The translations under genes were made by a program, and so were the position numbers. A stretch of 64,000 bases of DNA from Verrucomicrobiales bacterium (GTDB taxonomy: Bacteria; Verrucomicrobiota; Verrucomicrobiae; Limisphaerales; UBA1100), in contig PBLV01000015.1 of the NCBI GenBank assembly GCA_002721895.1, forward strand, positions 124,001 through 188,000. The letters are read 5' to 3'. The notes under the pieces were generated by a model. The model had not been told where the DNA came from and made no database searches. It worked only from the letters and a program-made list of their open reading frames with translations. Shown piece by piece: positions 20,432 through 30,704 of this stretch; position 1 is the first letter of the stretch, and each line of letters begins with the position of its first letter.

Positions 20432-21466
20432 TTGAGCAGGGATATAGTCAGACGCTACTGGTTTCTGGCGGCGCTAATATTGATCATTCCTGTGGGTCTC
20501 GTTTGGCCGGGGCTGGGGCTTTATTTGAAAGAAGAGGGTGGATTCATTCCAGTTTTTGTGGGTGTGATGCTGGGTATTGCCGGGTTTTCAATGGACACCT
20601 CAAGGCTTGTGCAGCAAGCAACCCACTTTCGCGCGGTTCTGCCTGTGCTGGCGAGCATCTATGTGGCCGCCCCCTTGGCGGCCTATGCTTTGTCCCGCAT
20701 TTTTGCCCCGGAGGGGGATCCCCATTTTCTTCCAGCAATGATGATCATGGCTGCTCAAGCTGGAAGTTTGGCATCCGCAATCGCCTTGACTCTCATGTCC
20801 GGGGGCAATCGTGAGTTAGCGTTAATTTGCACGCTTGGGTCCAACAGCATGACGGTCCTGTTGACCCCCTTCATCTTGGAGCAATCCATTGATCCCGCCT
20901 ATATTCGTGAATTAAGTGGAGACAACGATCTTGAGTTTCCGCTTTTGAAAATGATCTGGAAGATGGTCGTTTGTGTTCTCTTGCCCATTGCGGCCGGGCA
21001 GTTGTTGCGTCATTGGTTTTGGGAGGCAGCGGAGAAAGTGCGCCCGGTAATCCGGGTAGTTCCGCAGCTAATCATACTTCTTTTCGTGTACACAGGGTTT
21101 GCGGCTGCTGCCACTCAGCTTGGTTCAAACGCGGGTATTGCCGGCAGGTTTCTTGTTGCATGCATGCTGTTACACCTGATGCTGCTTGGCTTGAATGGCG
21201 TGATTTCCGGTGCGCTGAATCTTTCGTGGGCGGATCGAACCGCAGTCATTCTTTGCGGTTCGCAGAAGACACTTCCGAATGGAATTTACATTTGGGGTAC
21301 TTTCTTTGCGCAAAATCCCTACGGTGCCATCCCGCTTGTCCTTTATCATCTGTTTCAACTTGTGGTCGATACACTTCTGGTCCCATGGTTTGAGAAAAAG
21401 AATTCGATCGTGAAACGGGAGGGTGATCGTGAATTTGGCTGTCATTCTTCAGGCGGGGATGACTGA
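20432..21466 (+). CDS. Bile acid:sodium symporter (SBF/SLC10A7-like) family transporter
   Basis: 344 residues with about nine or ten hydrophobic segments. The pattern, including the GSQKTLPNGIY segment near residue 280, fits the SBF-like family related to SLC10A7, whose bacterial substrates are mostly unknown. The TTG at 20432 is the first usable start after the kinase-like gene; no strong ribosome site is seen. Inner membrane. The 27-base gap suggests co-transcription with the kinase-like gene. Its 3' end faces the DUF1501 gene. Confidence 0.78.
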   Translation: MSRDIVRRYWFLAALILIIPVGLVWPGLGLYLKEEGGFIPVFVGVMLGIAGFSMDTSRLVQQATHFRAVLPVLASIYVAAPLAAYALSRIFAPEGDPHFLPAMMIMAAQAGSLASAIALTLMSGGNRELALICTLGSNSMTVLLTPFILEQSIDPAYIRELSGDNDLEFPLLKMIWKMVVCVLLPIAAGQLLRHWFWEAAEKVRPVIRVVPQLIILLFVYTGFAAAATQLGSNAGIAGRFLVACMLLHLMLLGLNGVISGALNLSWADRTAVILCGSQKTLPNGIYIWGTFFAQNPYGAIPLVLYHLFQLVVDTLLVPWFEKKNSIVKREGDREFGCHSSGGDD

Positions 21467-21524
21467 GCCATCCTCGCTTAATTCGGCGGGGTGAGGGGTG
21501 CGGATGCCGTTTGAGTGCAGTCAG

Positions 21525-22982
21525 CTATGCAGTCAACTGGGGAATGACTTTCGCCCCCTCGACGCCGGTCAGCCTTTGATCCAAGCCAAGAAATCGGTAT
21601 GTCAGTCGTTCGTGGTCGATACCCAATTGATTCAAAAGTGTGGCGTTCAGGTCATTGATGTGCACGGGATCCTTCGTGATGTTATAGCTGTGATCATCCG
21701 TCTTCCCGTGCTCATAGCCCGCCTTAAAGCCGCCGCCAGCAACCCATGTGGTGAAACAACGACTGTGATGGTCGCGGCCATGGTTCGTCTTGGTCAGCTT
21801 GCCCTGTGAGTAGATGGTGCGGCCAAATTCGCCGCCGCAAATAACCAGTGTTTCATCCAGCATTCCGCGTTGTTTCAAATCCTTGATCAGCGCGGCCGCT
21901 GGCTGGTCGATGTCCCGGCACTGGTTGCGGATTTTTCCGGGGAGTCCGCCGTGATGATCCCAGCCCCGGTGGAAGAGATGGATGAAGGGGACACCTCGTT
22001 CAGCCATGCGCCTTGCCAAGATACAGTTTCGGGCGAATGAGCCAGGGCGTTCGGAATCTTTTCCGTACATTTCCATGATCCCTTTCGATTCACTGGTGAT
22101 GTCCATCAACTCAGGAACACTGGCTTGCATGCGGAACGCCATTTCGTACTGGGAAATCCGTGTCTGTGTTTCGGGGTCTCCAAATTCTTCAAACTGTTCC
22201 TGATTGATTTTTGAAATCCCATCCAGCATCCGGCGGCGAAGGTCGCGGTCCACGCCGTCTGGGTTTTTCAGGTATAGGACCGGCTCCCTGCCACTGCGAA
22301 GGTTTACGCCTTGATGTTTGCTGGGGAGGAAGCCGCTGCTCCAAAGACGGGAATAAAGAGCCTGATTGGCAGCTCCGGAACCCCTGGAAATCATCACGAT
22401 ATAAGCTGGCAGATTCTTGTTGGGGCTTCCGAGGCCGTAGCTGACCCAGGAACCGAAGCTCGGTTTGCCGAGCTGCTGTGTGCCGGTAAGGATGTAGGTG
22501 ATGGCTGGGTCATGGTTGATCGCCTCGGAGTGCATTGATTTAATGATGGTGATCTCATCAACAATCTCGCCAATTTTGGGTAGAATTTCGCTGACCCATG
22601 TTCCATTCGCTCCCATGCGCTTGAATTCAAACATTGGCGCAACGCAGGGGAATGATTTCTGCCCACTAGTCATGGTGGTCAGGCGCTGGCCATTCCTGAC
22701 TGAATCGGGCAATTCCTCGCCATGAAAATCACGCATGGCTGGTTTGAAATCAAACTGATCGATGTGACTCGGCCCACCGGAGTTGAAGAGCATGATGACA
22801 CGCTTTGCCTTGGGCGCAAAATGGGGGATCCCAGGGAGTCCTCCATAGGGATTGGGTTTCGTTGCTGAGATGACTTTGGGGGCCATCAGGGAGCCCAAGG
22901 CAGCTCCGCCCAGGCATTTGGCGGTGTTAAAAATTAGTTCCCGCCGTGTTTGTAGCAGGCCGTTCTCGTAGATGGGGTTCAT
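21525..22982 (-). CDS. DUF1501 secreted protein (sulfatase-like fold), copy 1
   Basis: 485 residues. N-terminal twin-arginine-like signal ([12 protein letters not shown] and a Gly/Ala-rich core) points to Tat export. The rest is the DUF1501 domain, related to the alkaline phosphatase/sulfatase superfamily, with [13 protein letters not shown] early, DHHGGLP near residue 340, GGEFGRT near 385 and NHGRDHH near 400. Biochemical role is not established. It is two bases downstream of the PSD1 gene; such pairs are a hallmark of Planctomycetota and Verrucomicrobiota. Confidence 0.88.
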   Translation of the reverse strand: MNPIYENGLLQTRRELIFNTAKCLGGAALGSLMAPKVISATKPNPYGGLPGIPHFAPKAKRVIMLFNSGGPSHIDQFDFKPAMRDFHGEELPDSVRNGQRLTTMTSGQKSFPCVAPMFEFKRMGANGTWVSEILPKIGEIVDEITIIKSMHSEAINHDPAITYILTGTQQLGKPSFGSWVSYGLGSPNKNLPAYIVMISRGSGAANQALYSRLWSSGFLPSKHQGVNLRSGREPVLYLKNPDGVDRDLRRRMLDGISKINQEQFEEFGDPETQTRISQYEMAFRMQASVPELMDITSESKGIMEMYGKDSERPGSFARNCILARRMAERGVPFIHLFHRGWDHHGGLPGKIRNQCRDIDQPAAALIKDLKQRGMLDETLVICGGEFGRTIYSQGKLTKTNHGRDHHSRCFTTWVAGGGFKAGYEHGKTDDHSYNITKDPVHINDLNATLLNQLGIDHERLTYRFLGLDQRLTGVEGAKVIPQLTA

Positions 22983-22984
22983 GA

Positions 22985-25900
22985 TTATAGCCGTGTGATT
23001 ACTTCATCAAGATTCAGCAGCATGCTCGCCACGATGGTCCATGCGGCGTGCTCTGCGGCATCCAGGGTCTCGTTGCGTTTTGAGTCGCCAACGCCCAAAA
23101 GTGCCTTTGCTTTGTTCGGATCCTTTTTGAAATTTTCCAACTCTTCCCGGAATGCGCTTGCCAGAATCTTCCCGGCCAATGGCTTGGGAGCCCGTGCAGT
23201 GACTGTCCGGTAGCCGAATTGCACGCGTGACTGGATCGTCTTGCCGCCTTCGGTCATGATCCTTTCAGCCAAATGGCGCGCTGCTTCAACAAATTGCGGA
23301 TCATTCATGGTGACTAACGCCTGCAGTGGCGTATTGGTGCGCGGCCTTTCCACCATACATTTTTCCCGCGTAGGCGCGTCAAAGATGGTCATCGAGGGCG
23401 CGGGGGCAGAGCGTTTCCAGTAGGTATACATGCTCTTGCGGTACAAGCCTTCCCCAGTGTCCTGCCTGAAGCGGACGTTTCCGCTCAGGCTGACCTCGTT
23501 CCAGAGGCCCGGCGGCTGATAGGGTTTCACGCTGGCCCCCCCCACCTTGTCCACCAGAAGTCCACTGACAGCCAAGGCATTGTCCCGGACAAATTCGCCC
23601 TGCAACCGGAAGCGCGGACCGCGAGCGAGCAGAACATTCCCTGGATCTTTCAGGTAAAGTTCCCGTGTTAGCCTGGACGATTGCCGATATGTGGCGCTCA
23701 TGACAATCTGCTTGATGGACCCCTTGATGTTCCAGTTGTTCCTGACAAAGTCCAATGCCAACCAGTCGAGCAGGGCAGGGTGGCTTGGCCATTCACCTTG
23801 CGTGCCGAAATCGGACACGGATTTGACAATGCCTCTGCCGAAGAGGAGCGACCAGTAACGGTTTACGGCGACCCGCGCGGTAAGCGGGTGATTGGGAAGA
23901 GTAAGCCACTGCGCCAAGCCCAAGCGATTGGATGGTGCGTCCTTGGGCATGGGCGGGAGAAAATCCGGAACGCCAGGCTGGATGGTCTCCTCCTTGTCGG
24001 GGTGCTCATAATGGCCGCGTTCGAGGAGATACGTGGGTCTCATTTGCGACCGGTCACCCATGACCATGCTGGTAATCTTGGTTTTTCCGATGCTTGCAAG
24101 CTCTGCTTCTGCGCCGCGCTTTTCGGCGGTCAGTTTTTGGTATTCCTCATCAATGTTGTTCAAATAGTGATTGAAGAGGGTCGCGTTTTGTTTTTTGTCA
24201 CGTTTCCCGGGTGCGATGGCAAGAATGGGAGCGATGGGATTGTTGCCGGCCAGCGCGGCGACTTCCGACGGAGTCAGCGCTCGATTGTACAGCCGGACAT
24301 CATCGATCTCTATATTGTTGGCTTGGGCGGAATTAAACCGTCTGCCAATTCTGAAGTCGCGAGGTGTTTGAATCGTTCCGTTCAGGCCGTCTGCCTCAAC
24401 ATTGTGAGCCACAAGTTTGCCGTTAATGTATACCTTCGTTCCCGCGGCCTTTCCCTTGCCATCGTAGGTGACAAAAACGTGTGACCACTGTTTGGCTTTT
24501 ACCTTCTCCTTGCCGACCACTTTGACGGCATTGTCCTGCCACTTATTGATGATGTGCGCACCGGGCGCACCCTGCTGCAGCCAGAGATCAAAACCGCGAT
24601 AGGCATTTCCTTCGTTCATTTTGCTGAAAAGGGCTCCGTTTGCATTTCCTGCATCGGGCTTTACCCAGCAACCGTAGCTGAATTCCTGATTCCATTCGGG
24701 CGGTTTGATTCCTTTTACATTGACAAATCCATTGCCTTCCACTCGAAACGCACCACCAAATTTTCCGCTTACTGTCTTCCCATTGCCTTCCCATTTGGCC
24801 TCGTTTCCTTTGTTCTCCGAATCTGTGGTCTTTCGGTCCTTGAATTCATCCAAGGTGATGTGAGCGAAAAGGCCGGAGGGTTCCTTGGCGGGTTCGTCAA
24901 CAGTTTTGGCGGCTTCCGTTGTCCATTTGGTAAAGTCGGCCGTTGAGTTTTTTCTGCGCTCCGAAAGCTTGTTCTCGACAGCCTTGAGTTTGGCTTGGGC
25001 GGCATTTTGTTTCGCCAAGTCATGCTTGCTGATGACATTCACCATGGGGGGCGCATTGCCACCTCGGGTTTGCTTGCCGCTGTCGGCGTTGTTGTTGAAG
25101 AAGGCAAAAAACTTGTAGTACTCCTTCTGGGATATGGGATCATATTTGTGGCTGTGACATTGTGCACACTCCACGCTGAGGCCCAGGAAAACATTGCCGG
25201 TGGTTTTAACCCTGTCCACCACATACTCCACGCGGTATTCCTCGACAATCAGCCCGCCTTCATCAGTCGTGCCGTGGTTGCGATTGAATCCCGTGGCCAC
25301 CTTTTGATCCACCGTTGCGTTGGGGATCAGGTCACCCGCCAACTGCTCCGTGGTGAACTCCTTGAAGGATTTGTTGGTGTCATAGGCGTTGATTACCCAG
25401 TCGCGCCACGGCCACATGGTCCGGGGGCCATCAGCGTGATGGACGCTGCTGTCCCCGTAGCGGGCGACATCCATCCAGTGCAAAGTCATTCGTTCTGCGT
25501 ATGCCTTTGAGGCCAAAAGCCGATCGACGACCTTTTCATAGGCATTTGGTGACTTATCATTAATGAATGCATCCACCTCGGCGAGGGTGGGGGGCAGTCC
25601 GGTGAGGTCAAATGTCACCCTGCGGACTAGGATTTCCTTTGCGGCCTCCGGTGATGGCTTCAAGCCTTCCGCTTCCAGCTTGGCGAGGATAAAGCGGTCA
25701 ATAGGATTGATGCCCCACTGTGTCTTGACCTTTGGAAGAGTCGGTTGCTTGGGTGGGTTAAACGCCCAGTGGCCTTCATATTTTGCGCCCTGTTCAATCC
25801 ACTTTTTGATCAGCGCAATCTGCCTTGGTTTTAAATCCTTTTTTGCCTTGGCGGGCGGCATGCGCTCATCGGGGTCGATTGATGTGATTCTGGCCCACAA

Positions 25901-26131
25901 CTCGCTCTCTTGAATCTTGCCTGGGACAAGCACCTCTTTCTTGGCTTCAGCCTCCAAATCCAAGCGCAAACCCCCTTTGCGACGGCCCTTGTCGGGGCCA
26001 TGGCACAAGAAGCAGTTGTTGGAAAGGATCGGACGAATATCCCGGTTAAACTCAACCTTGTCCGGCAAAGGTTCCGCCCCGCCAAGTTGGCCGGTCAGCA
26101 AAACCGTGATTAATGAGCGCCAAGAAAGCAT
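22985..26131 (-). CDS. PSD1/DUF1549-DUF1553 secreted protein with cytochrome c and LamG domains
   Basis: 1048 residues. After a signal sequence, a c-type heme motif CFLCH (C40, C43, H44) within a PSCyt1-like domain, then the DUF1549 (PSCyt2) domain (~140-340, with [10 protein letters not shown] and [11 protein letters not shown], a second CxxCH), a LamG/concanavalin-like domain (~417-625) and the C-terminal DUF1553 (PSD1) domain (~700-1040). The family is proposed to take part in extracellular polysaccharide or sulfated glycan use, but the chemistry is unknown. The following DUF1501 gene starts two bases after its stop. The LamG insert could bind carbohydrate. Confidence 0.9.
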   Translation of the reverse strand: MLSWRSLITVLLTGQLGGAEPLPDKVEFNRDIRPILSNNCFLCHGPDKGRRKGGLRLDLEAEAKKEVLVPGKIQESELWARITSIDPDERMPPAKAKKDLKPRQIALIKKWIEQGAKYEGHWAFNPPKQPTLPKVKTQWGINPIDRFILAKLEAEGLKPSPEAAKEILVRRVTFDLTGLPPTLAEVDAFINDKSPNAYEKVVDRLLASKAYAERMTLHWMDVARYGDSSVHHADGPRTMWPWRDWVINAYDTNKSFKEFTTEQLAGDLIPNATVDQKVATGFNRNHGTTDEGGLIVEEYRVEYVVDRVKTTGNVFLGLSVECAQCHSHKYDPISQKEYYKFFAFFNNNADSGKQTRGGNAPPMVNVISKHDLAKQNAAQAKLKAVENKLSERRKNSTADFTKWTTEAAKTVDEPAKEPSGLFAHITLDEFKDRKTTDSENKGNEAKWEGNGKTVSGKFGGAFRVEGNGFVNVKGIKPPEWNQEFSYGCWVKPDAGNANGALFSKMNEGNAYRGFDLWLQQGAPGAHIINKWQDNAVKVVGKEKVKAKQWSHVFVTYDGKGKAAGTKVYINGKLVAHNVEADGLNGTIQTPRDFRIGRRFNSAQANNIEIDDVRLYNRALTPSEVAALAGNNPIAPILAIAPGKRDKKQNATLFNHYLNNIDEEYQKLTAEKRGAEAELASIGKTKITSMVMGDRSQMRPTYLLERGHYEHPDKEETIQPGVPDFLPPMPKDAPSNRLGLAQWLTLPNHPLTARVAVNRYWSLLFGRGIVKSVSDFGTQGEWPSHPALLDWLALDFVRNNWNIKGSIKQIVMSATYRQSSRLTRELYLKDPGNVLLARGPRFRLQGEFVRDNALAVSGLLVDKVGGASVKPYQPPGLWNEVSLSGNVRFRQDTGEGLYRKSMYTYWKRSAPAPSMTIFDAPTREKCMVERPRTNTPLQALVTMNDPQFVEAARHLAERIMTEGGKTIQSRVQFGYRTVTARAPKPLAGKILASAFREELENFKKDPNKAKALLGVGDSKRNETLDAAEHAAWTIVASMLLNLDEVITRL

Positions 26132-26549
26132 ACGAGTCAGACGCTAGCACAGGATTTGCATTCGAGCAATCTGCCAGTTGTTGGTTCATGGGGCTGTGGG
26201 TGTCCCACTTTGGCCGATAGGTTGCTTGGGAATGAAAATGAAATATCTCCGGGCAATAACACAACGCTTCGAAGAAAACGAAGTAACCCATTCAGTCGAT
26301 CCGGAAGAGGAAAGTGTCCGAGCCACGGAGGAGTTGAGTCACGGCGAAAGTACAGTCACTGATGCTGGCGCAGATGAACAGTCCGCCAATCCTGGAGGCG
26401 CCTCGATTTAATGCTGGAAACGATGACGTGAAGCTGGAAGACAATTGAACTAGAAAACGGTTGCCGTCATGGATATCCATTGGAATTCTCCATGCGTCCA
26501 TGTTTTTCATTGCCGTTTGTTCACTCTCATCATAATCATTGCCTCTGCC
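26132..26549. other. Intergenic region with no well-supported gene
   Basis: 418 bases between the PSD1 gene and tRNA-Ser. A 59-codon acidic frame on the plus strand (26232-26411, beginning MKMKYLRAITQ) is the only candidate gene; it has no recognisable domain and a weak GGGA ribosome site. A 12-base palindrome ATGGATATCCAT lies at 26468-26479. A weak promoter-like pair (TTGCCG 26510-26515, CATAAT 26531-26536, 15-base spacer) precedes the tRNA. I see nothing else. Confidence 0.5.
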
Positions 26550-26641
26550 GGAGAGGTGGCCGAGTGGCTTAAGGCGCAGGTTTGCTAAACCTGTGAAGGG
26601 TTAACTCCCTTCCGAGGGTTCGAATCCCTCTCTCTCCGCCA
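26550..26641 (+). tRNA. tRNA-Ser (GCT)
   Basis: Full cloverleaf with the long variable arm of class II tRNAs. Acceptor stem GGAGAGG pairs with the 3' TCTCTCC strand (one G-T). The anticodon loop TTGCTAA gives GCT, reading AGC/AGT. T arm GAGGGTTCGAATCCCTC; CCA is encoded at 26639-26641. A T8 run follows at once and could help termination. Confidence 0.95.
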
Positions 26642-26683
26642 TTTTTTTTGACCTTCCTGATTTCCTCACTCATCATTCTGCCC

Positions 26684-27124
26684 ATGAAATTTCAGGTTCT
26701 CATGTTGCTGTTTTGTCTGGCAGCAGGCTGCTCTACATTTGAGCGCAAATGGAAGGAGGCAGGCGAAATACCACGGGATGGCATCGAAGGCCAATGGATT
26801 GGCCGCTGGCACAGCGACTACAACCAGCACAATGACAAGCTGCGCTGTATCGTGACCAAAAAGAACGACGCAATTTATGAGACACTTTTCCATGCCAAAT
26901 ATACTCGCTGGATTATTCCCGTGAGCTTTGGCTATGGTCTGGACATGAATACAACCCGGCAGGGCGGGCAATTTCAGTTTGTGGGTTCCGCAGACTTGGG
27001 TTCCCTCGCCGGCGGCATTTACCAATACACCGGAGAGGGTAATGCCACGATGCTACAGTTTATTTACCGGGCAGAAATGGACCATGGCACTTTTTATCTG
27101 AAGCGCCCCCCCAGAAATAAATAG
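26684..27124 (+). CDS. Small predicted lipoprotein of unknown function
   Basis: 146 residues from ATG 26684, selected because it gives a clean lipoprotein signal: MKFQVLMLLF followed by lipobox LAAGC. A frame starting at 26648 would only add 12 residues ahead of it. The mature part has an early IEGQWIGRWHSDYN segment, beta-rich in appearance, like small lipocalin-like or DUF-type proteins, but I do not recognise the family. The stop TAG is directly followed by the ATG of the MFS gene, suggesting co-expression. Confidence 0.75.
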   Translation: MKFQVLMLLFCLAAGCSTFERKWKEAGEIPRDGIEGQWIGRWHSDYNQHNDKLRCIVTKKNDAIYETLFHAKYTRWIIPVSFGYGLDMNTTRQGGQFQFVGSADLGSLAGGIYQYTGEGNATMLQFIYRAEMDHGTFYLKRPPRNK

Positions 27125-28555
27125 ATGTCTGCTGAGACTCCCAAAGACAACAGGCCCTGGTATTCCGGCATTTCCAACTATCAGTGGTTGGTTCTCCTCA
27201 TCGCCTCTCTCGGATGGGTGTTTGATATTTTTGAGGGTCAGATTTTTGTCGCCTCCATGCGTGATGCCATGCCGCAGTTGCTGGGTGTGACTTCCGCCGA
27301 TGATCCACGTGTGGGGGAGTGGAGCAATTATTCCTTTGCTTCATTCCTGTTGGGTGGGGCTTTTGGGGGTGTCCTGTTTGGGGTCATTAGCGATCGCATT
27401 GGTCGTTCGCGTACTCTCATTTTTACCATTTTATTTTATTCCGTTTTCACCGGGCTCACGGCGCTGGCAACGGAGGCTTGGCACATGGTGGCACTACGGT
27501 TCTTGGTGGCCATGGGTGTGGGCGGCGAATGGGCGGTCGCTAGTGCCATGGTGGCCGAAGTCATGCCCCAGCGTTCCCGTCCTATCATGAGTTCCATTTT
27601 TCACGCTTCGAGTGTCTTTGGTACCCTGCTGGCGGCGGCGGTCGGTTTCTTTATTCTTTCCGCCCAGCCGTGGGGCGAAAACACGTGGAAACTTGGTTTT
27701 CTCATCGGATTGGTTCCCGCGTTGTTAACGCTTTGGATTCGCTGGAAACTGCACGAGCCCGAGAAATGGCAAAAAGCAAGGGAGGCCGCTGAGAATGATG
27801 AGTCTCAAGCCACAGGCCGGCTGTCAGAATTGTTTGCTCCGGAGAATCGACGAGGAACGATCATCGGTGTCACTTTGGCCACCATTGGCTTGGTGACATT
27901 TTGGGGCTGCCATATCTACGGTAAAAACGCCCTTATGCGAAAAGCTCAGTCTCGCGCCTTGGCCTTGGAGCAAGTGGAAGCCAAACCGGCACCGCAAAAG
28001 GTGAGAGAGGCTAATGAACAGTTTGAAAGGCGCAAAGACGAATGGAAATCCCGGAAGCAGGCAGCTCTAAAAAAACATAGCAGGGACATCAAGCGGGCGG
28101 AAATGACCAGCATGACGTTGAACACCATTGGCGGTGGTTTGGGCCTGGTGCTCTTCGGTGCTATTTCCAACCGGCTCGGCCGACGTGGTGCGTTTGTCCT
28201 TTATCACTTGGGCGCCTTTATCATGGCCCTGCTGATGTTCAAGGTGCTCATTCCCGGGGGCGCTTCTGAAACCACATTGGCGATTGCCCTGCCTGTCTTT
28301 GGCTTTCTTACTTTGGGAATGCACGCGGGGTACGCGGTCTATTTCCCGGAGCTTTATCCCACTCGATTGCGCGGCAGCGGGACGGGCTTTTGCTTCAACA
28401 TGGGCCGGATCGGCTCCGCATTGTATCTTTTCATCGTGGCCAAGCTCGGCTGGCAGCCGGATCAAGCCGCCCTCTACATGGCACCCGTTTTTGCCATTGG
28501 CATAGCTATCGCCTGGATAGCCCCTGAGACCCGAGACCAGGAATTGCCGGAGTAG
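27125..28555 (+). CDS. MFS transporter with a charged helical insert
   Basis: 476 residues, about 12 transmembrane segments. The first loop 2-3 motif GVISDRIGRSRT and the later GAISNRLGRRGA are the typical MFS signatures; the RFLVAMGVGGEWAV segment resembles the sugar/organic-acid carrier branch (SP or AAHS-like). Between helix 7 (~250-270) and helix 8 (~325) lies a ~55-residue Lys/Glu/Arg-rich, coiled-coil-like insert that would normally face the periplasm. Substrate unknown. Directly abuts the lipoprotein gene. The beta-propeller/oxidoreductase pair on the other strand nearby might suggest a sugar. Confidence 0.87.
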   Translation: MSAETPKDNRPWYSGISNYQWLVLLIASLGWVFDIFEGQIFVASMRDAMPQLLGVTSADDPRVGEWSNYSFASFLLGGAFGGVLFGVISDRIGRSRTLIFTILFYSVFTGLTALATEAWHMVALRFLVAMGVGGEWAVASAMVAEVMPQRSRPIMSSIFHASSVFGTLLAAAVGFFILSAQPWGENTWKLGFLIGLVPALLTLWIRWKLHEPEKWQKAREAAENDESQATGRLSELFAPENRRGTIIGVTLATIGLVTFWGCHIYGKNALMRKAQSRALALEQVEAKPAPQKVREANEQFERRKDEWKSRKQAALKKHSRDIKRAEMTSMTLNTIGGGLGLVLFGAISNRLGRRGAFVLYHLGAFIMALLMFKVLIPGGASETTLAIALPVFGFLTLGMHAGYAVYFPELYPTRLRGSGTGFCFNMGRIGSALYLFIVAKLGWQPDQAALYMAPVFAIGIAIAWIAPETRDQELPE

Positions 28556-28564
28556 AGCTGGGAA

Positions 28565-29536
28565 TCAGCTTAATGCAAACCCATCCGCCGGAAATTTTCC
28601 CATTCGCATCTCGTGTGCTCCATTGGCGCGGGTGAGTTCGTGGATGAAGATGAATTGATCGCCCACGTGTTGGGCGTCGATGTAGCGAAGGGAGCCGGAT
28701 GCATGTGGGCTCAGGACGACGGGGCCTTCCGGAGAAAGCACCTCCCAGTGCCGGAGGTCATCCGAAACGGTCAGGCCGGTCTTCTCCTCGTAATTTTCGT
28801 GGTGACCCGCACTGCCGTCATAGAATCCGTAATAGCGGCCATTTAACGGCAGGACGCTGTTGATGCGTCGGCAATAACAATCCCAGCCATTGCCTTCGGG
28901 CTGAAGGACCGCGCCTTGCCATTCCCAGTCGTCGAGATTGCCTGAGGTTGCCAATGCCGTGGCGCTTACGCATTCGCCGGTGTTGAAGATGTCCAGCGTG
29001 TCATGTGAGCTGTCAGTGGTGCTGGCCGTGCTTTTGGCCACACTGAGGAAAAGGTGATATGTACCCTCCACTTCAATCAGCCATGGATCCTTGATGCCTT
29101 CCAGTCCCAGTTCAGCGGTGTCGAACAAGAGTTTTCTATTGGCGGGGTCCAGAGCCTCGACGCTGTCGGCCTTGTTGATGGTGGTGCACCAGCGGCCATC
29201 CTTGGGGTTCACATAGCTTGTGAAGTAGCGCCATTGGCCGTCCGTGCCGCGCTTGAGACAGCTTTTCTCAATGGAGGCTGAATTGTATTGATCCTTGTGC
29301 ACGGACCAGACGTCTTTGAAGGTCTCAAAGTCTGTTGTCTTGGCAATGCGGGATTCACCGCCGCGGTCCGGTTCCACGCCACGCGGCCGACGGATGCGGT
29401 AAGTGAGGTAAGCAGCTTTTTCCGATTCGTCCCAGCACCAACCGGGCGCGCCAACCCAGTAGCCTCTCTCGTCCCCCACAGGCTCACGGATGAGGGTGCC
29501 GTTCAGTAAATCCTGCTCAATTTTCAGTTTATTCAT
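28565..29536 (-). CDS. Glycosidase-like five-bladed beta-propeller protein
   Basis: 323 residues with repeating beta-propeller blades like GH43/GH32/GH130-type enzymes: for example GAPGWCWDESEKAAYLTYR at the N terminus, KDPWLIEVEGTYHLFLS in the middle, and DGSAGHHENYEEKTGL later. No signal peptide, so likely cytoplasmic. No enzymatic residues can be fixed without alignment. Its start overlaps the stop of the upstream oxidoreductase gene by four bases, so it probably acts on the same small sugar or glycoside. Confidence 0.7.
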   Translation of the reverse strand: MNKLKIEQDLLNGTLIREPVGDERGYWVGAPGWCWDESEKAAYLTYRIRRPRGVEPDRGGESRIAKTTDFETFKDVWSVHKDQYNSASIEKSCLKRGTDGQWRYFTSYVNPKDGRWCTTINKADSVEALDPANRKLLFDTAELGLEGIKDPWLIEVEGTYHLFLSVAKSTASTTDSSHDTLDIFNTGECVSATALATSGNLDDWEWQGAVLQPEGNGWDCYCRRINSVLPLNGRYYGFYDGSAGHHENYEEKTGLTVSDDLRHWEVLSPEGPVVLSPHASGSLRYIDAQHVGDQFIFIHELTRANGAHEMRMGKFPADGFALS

Positions 29537-30579
29537 TTGATGGTGGTTATCTGTTTTTTGCGGATGGATTCCTCGGCGGCAATGGCCAGCAACGTGCCGT
29601 CAATGCAATTGGCCACTGTGGTCAACGGCTGTTTTCGGGTGCGGATAGCCCTGATGAATGCGGGATGCATCTCGGCAAATCCCAAGTGTCCGCCCCAGCC
29701 GATTCCGCGCTTTGCCTTAATCTTGTGGATTCGCGGTTCTCCGTTGCGTTTGCCGCGCTGCCAATGGAGAATCTCCAGCCGGTCGAGATCAGTCTGCAGA
29801 ACACCTTCCTCGCCCACCATGCCCATCTCCAAGTCTTCCTTGGGGGGTTGGTGGGCAAAGAGGCTGAGGTGCAATGTGCCGCGAGCTCCGTTGTCGTATT
29901 CCCAACTGACTGTGGCATGGTCATGCACTTGATTGGGGCCGGCAATGACGCGGTTGACCGCATTGCCGCCGAAGGCGGCGACGCGCTTGGGACGGGCGTT
30001 CATCCACCAGTTCATCAGGTCAAAGTGATGGCAGTTCTTGTCCACCAGACAGCCGCCGCTACGCCGGCGGTCCTGAATCCAGTTGCGGCTCTTGGGCTGG
30101 AATGGCCCACGGAGTTCCTTGCACCAAGTCATTTGCGGTCGGCCAATTGCTCCGGAATCGGCGAGTTTTTTTAGTTTTGCGAAGTATGGTGAGTACCTCA
30201 ACTCGTGGCCTATCATCAGGACGCGATCAGACTTTTGTGAAGCTTTAAGTAGTTTGCGACATTCCGCTGGCGTGATGCCCACGGGTTTTTCGAGGAAGAG
30301 ATGCTTCCCTGCCTTCAACGTCTCCAAGGCAAGCGGAACGTGTGTGAAATTGGGGGATGATATCACCACCGCGTCCAGATCGGATGCAATCAGTTCGTAT
30401 TCGTCTCGGATCAATTGCGCGTTCGGGGCGATCTCTTTTGCGCGGGCGATATTGTCCGGATTGTTTGCGCAAATGGCTGTCGCTACGGCGTCGCGGCCGC
30501 AGTCTTCATGAAATAATCGCAAGTGGCTCGCTCCCATTGCCCCGAGGCCGATAAATCCCATTTGCAACTTGTGCGCCAT
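29533..30579 (-). CDS. Gfo/Idh/MocA family NAD(P)-dependent oxidoreductase
   Basis: About 348 residues from the ATG at 30579 (MAHKLQMGFIGLGAMG). N-terminal Rossmann fold with GLGAMGASH and the EKP motif (EKPVGIT) near residue 98, followed by the C-terminal alpha/beta domain, including CLVDKNCHHFDLMNWW near residue 180, where the family's catalytic His lies. Substrates are usually sugars or inositols. The alternate frame to 30615 overlaps the divergent thrC frame. It is coupled to the beta-propeller gene by a 4-base overlap. Confidence 0.85.
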   Translation of the reverse strand: MAHKLQMGFIGLGAMGASHLRLFHEDCGRDAVATAICANNPDNIARAKEIAPNAQLIRDEYELIASDLDAVVISSPNFTHVPLALETLKAGKHLFLEKPVGITPAECRKLLKASQKSDRVLMIGHELRYSPYFAKLKKLADSGAIGRPQMTWCKELRGPFQPKSRNWIQDRRRSGGCLVDKNCHHFDLMNWWMNARPKRVAAFGGNAVNRVIAGPNQVHDHATVSWEYDNGARGTLHLSLFAHQPPKEDLEMGMVGEEGVLQTDLDRLEILHWQRGKRNGEPRIHKIKAKRGIGWGGHLGFAEMHPAFIRAIRTRKQPLTTVANCIDGTLLAIAAEESIRKKQITTIK

Positions 30580-30704
30580 GCGCGGGAGTGTGCGGTTAGT
30601 GCAGGGTGGGTTCAAGCATTGGGAGCGGCATCACCCAACATCCAGCTGGCAAGAGCGACACTAATCATTTGACGCCGCCTCATCTTGGCCGTCAACTCCT
30701 CCCC

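Noticed and set aside
23681..24484. 267-codon plus-strand frame inside the PSD1 gene
   Set aside because: Antisense to a well-supported gene with no domain.
26178..26411. Short acidic plus-strand frame between PSD1 and tRNA-Ser
   Set aside because: No domain and a weak ribosome site; reported only as part of the intergenic description.
26468..26479. Perfect 12-base palindrome ATGGATATCCAT
   Set aside because: Isolated and short; no repeated copy or operator context seen.
28556..28576. Short inverted repeat between the MFS and beta-propeller genes
   Set aside because: Five-base stem with no T run, so a terminator is not supported.
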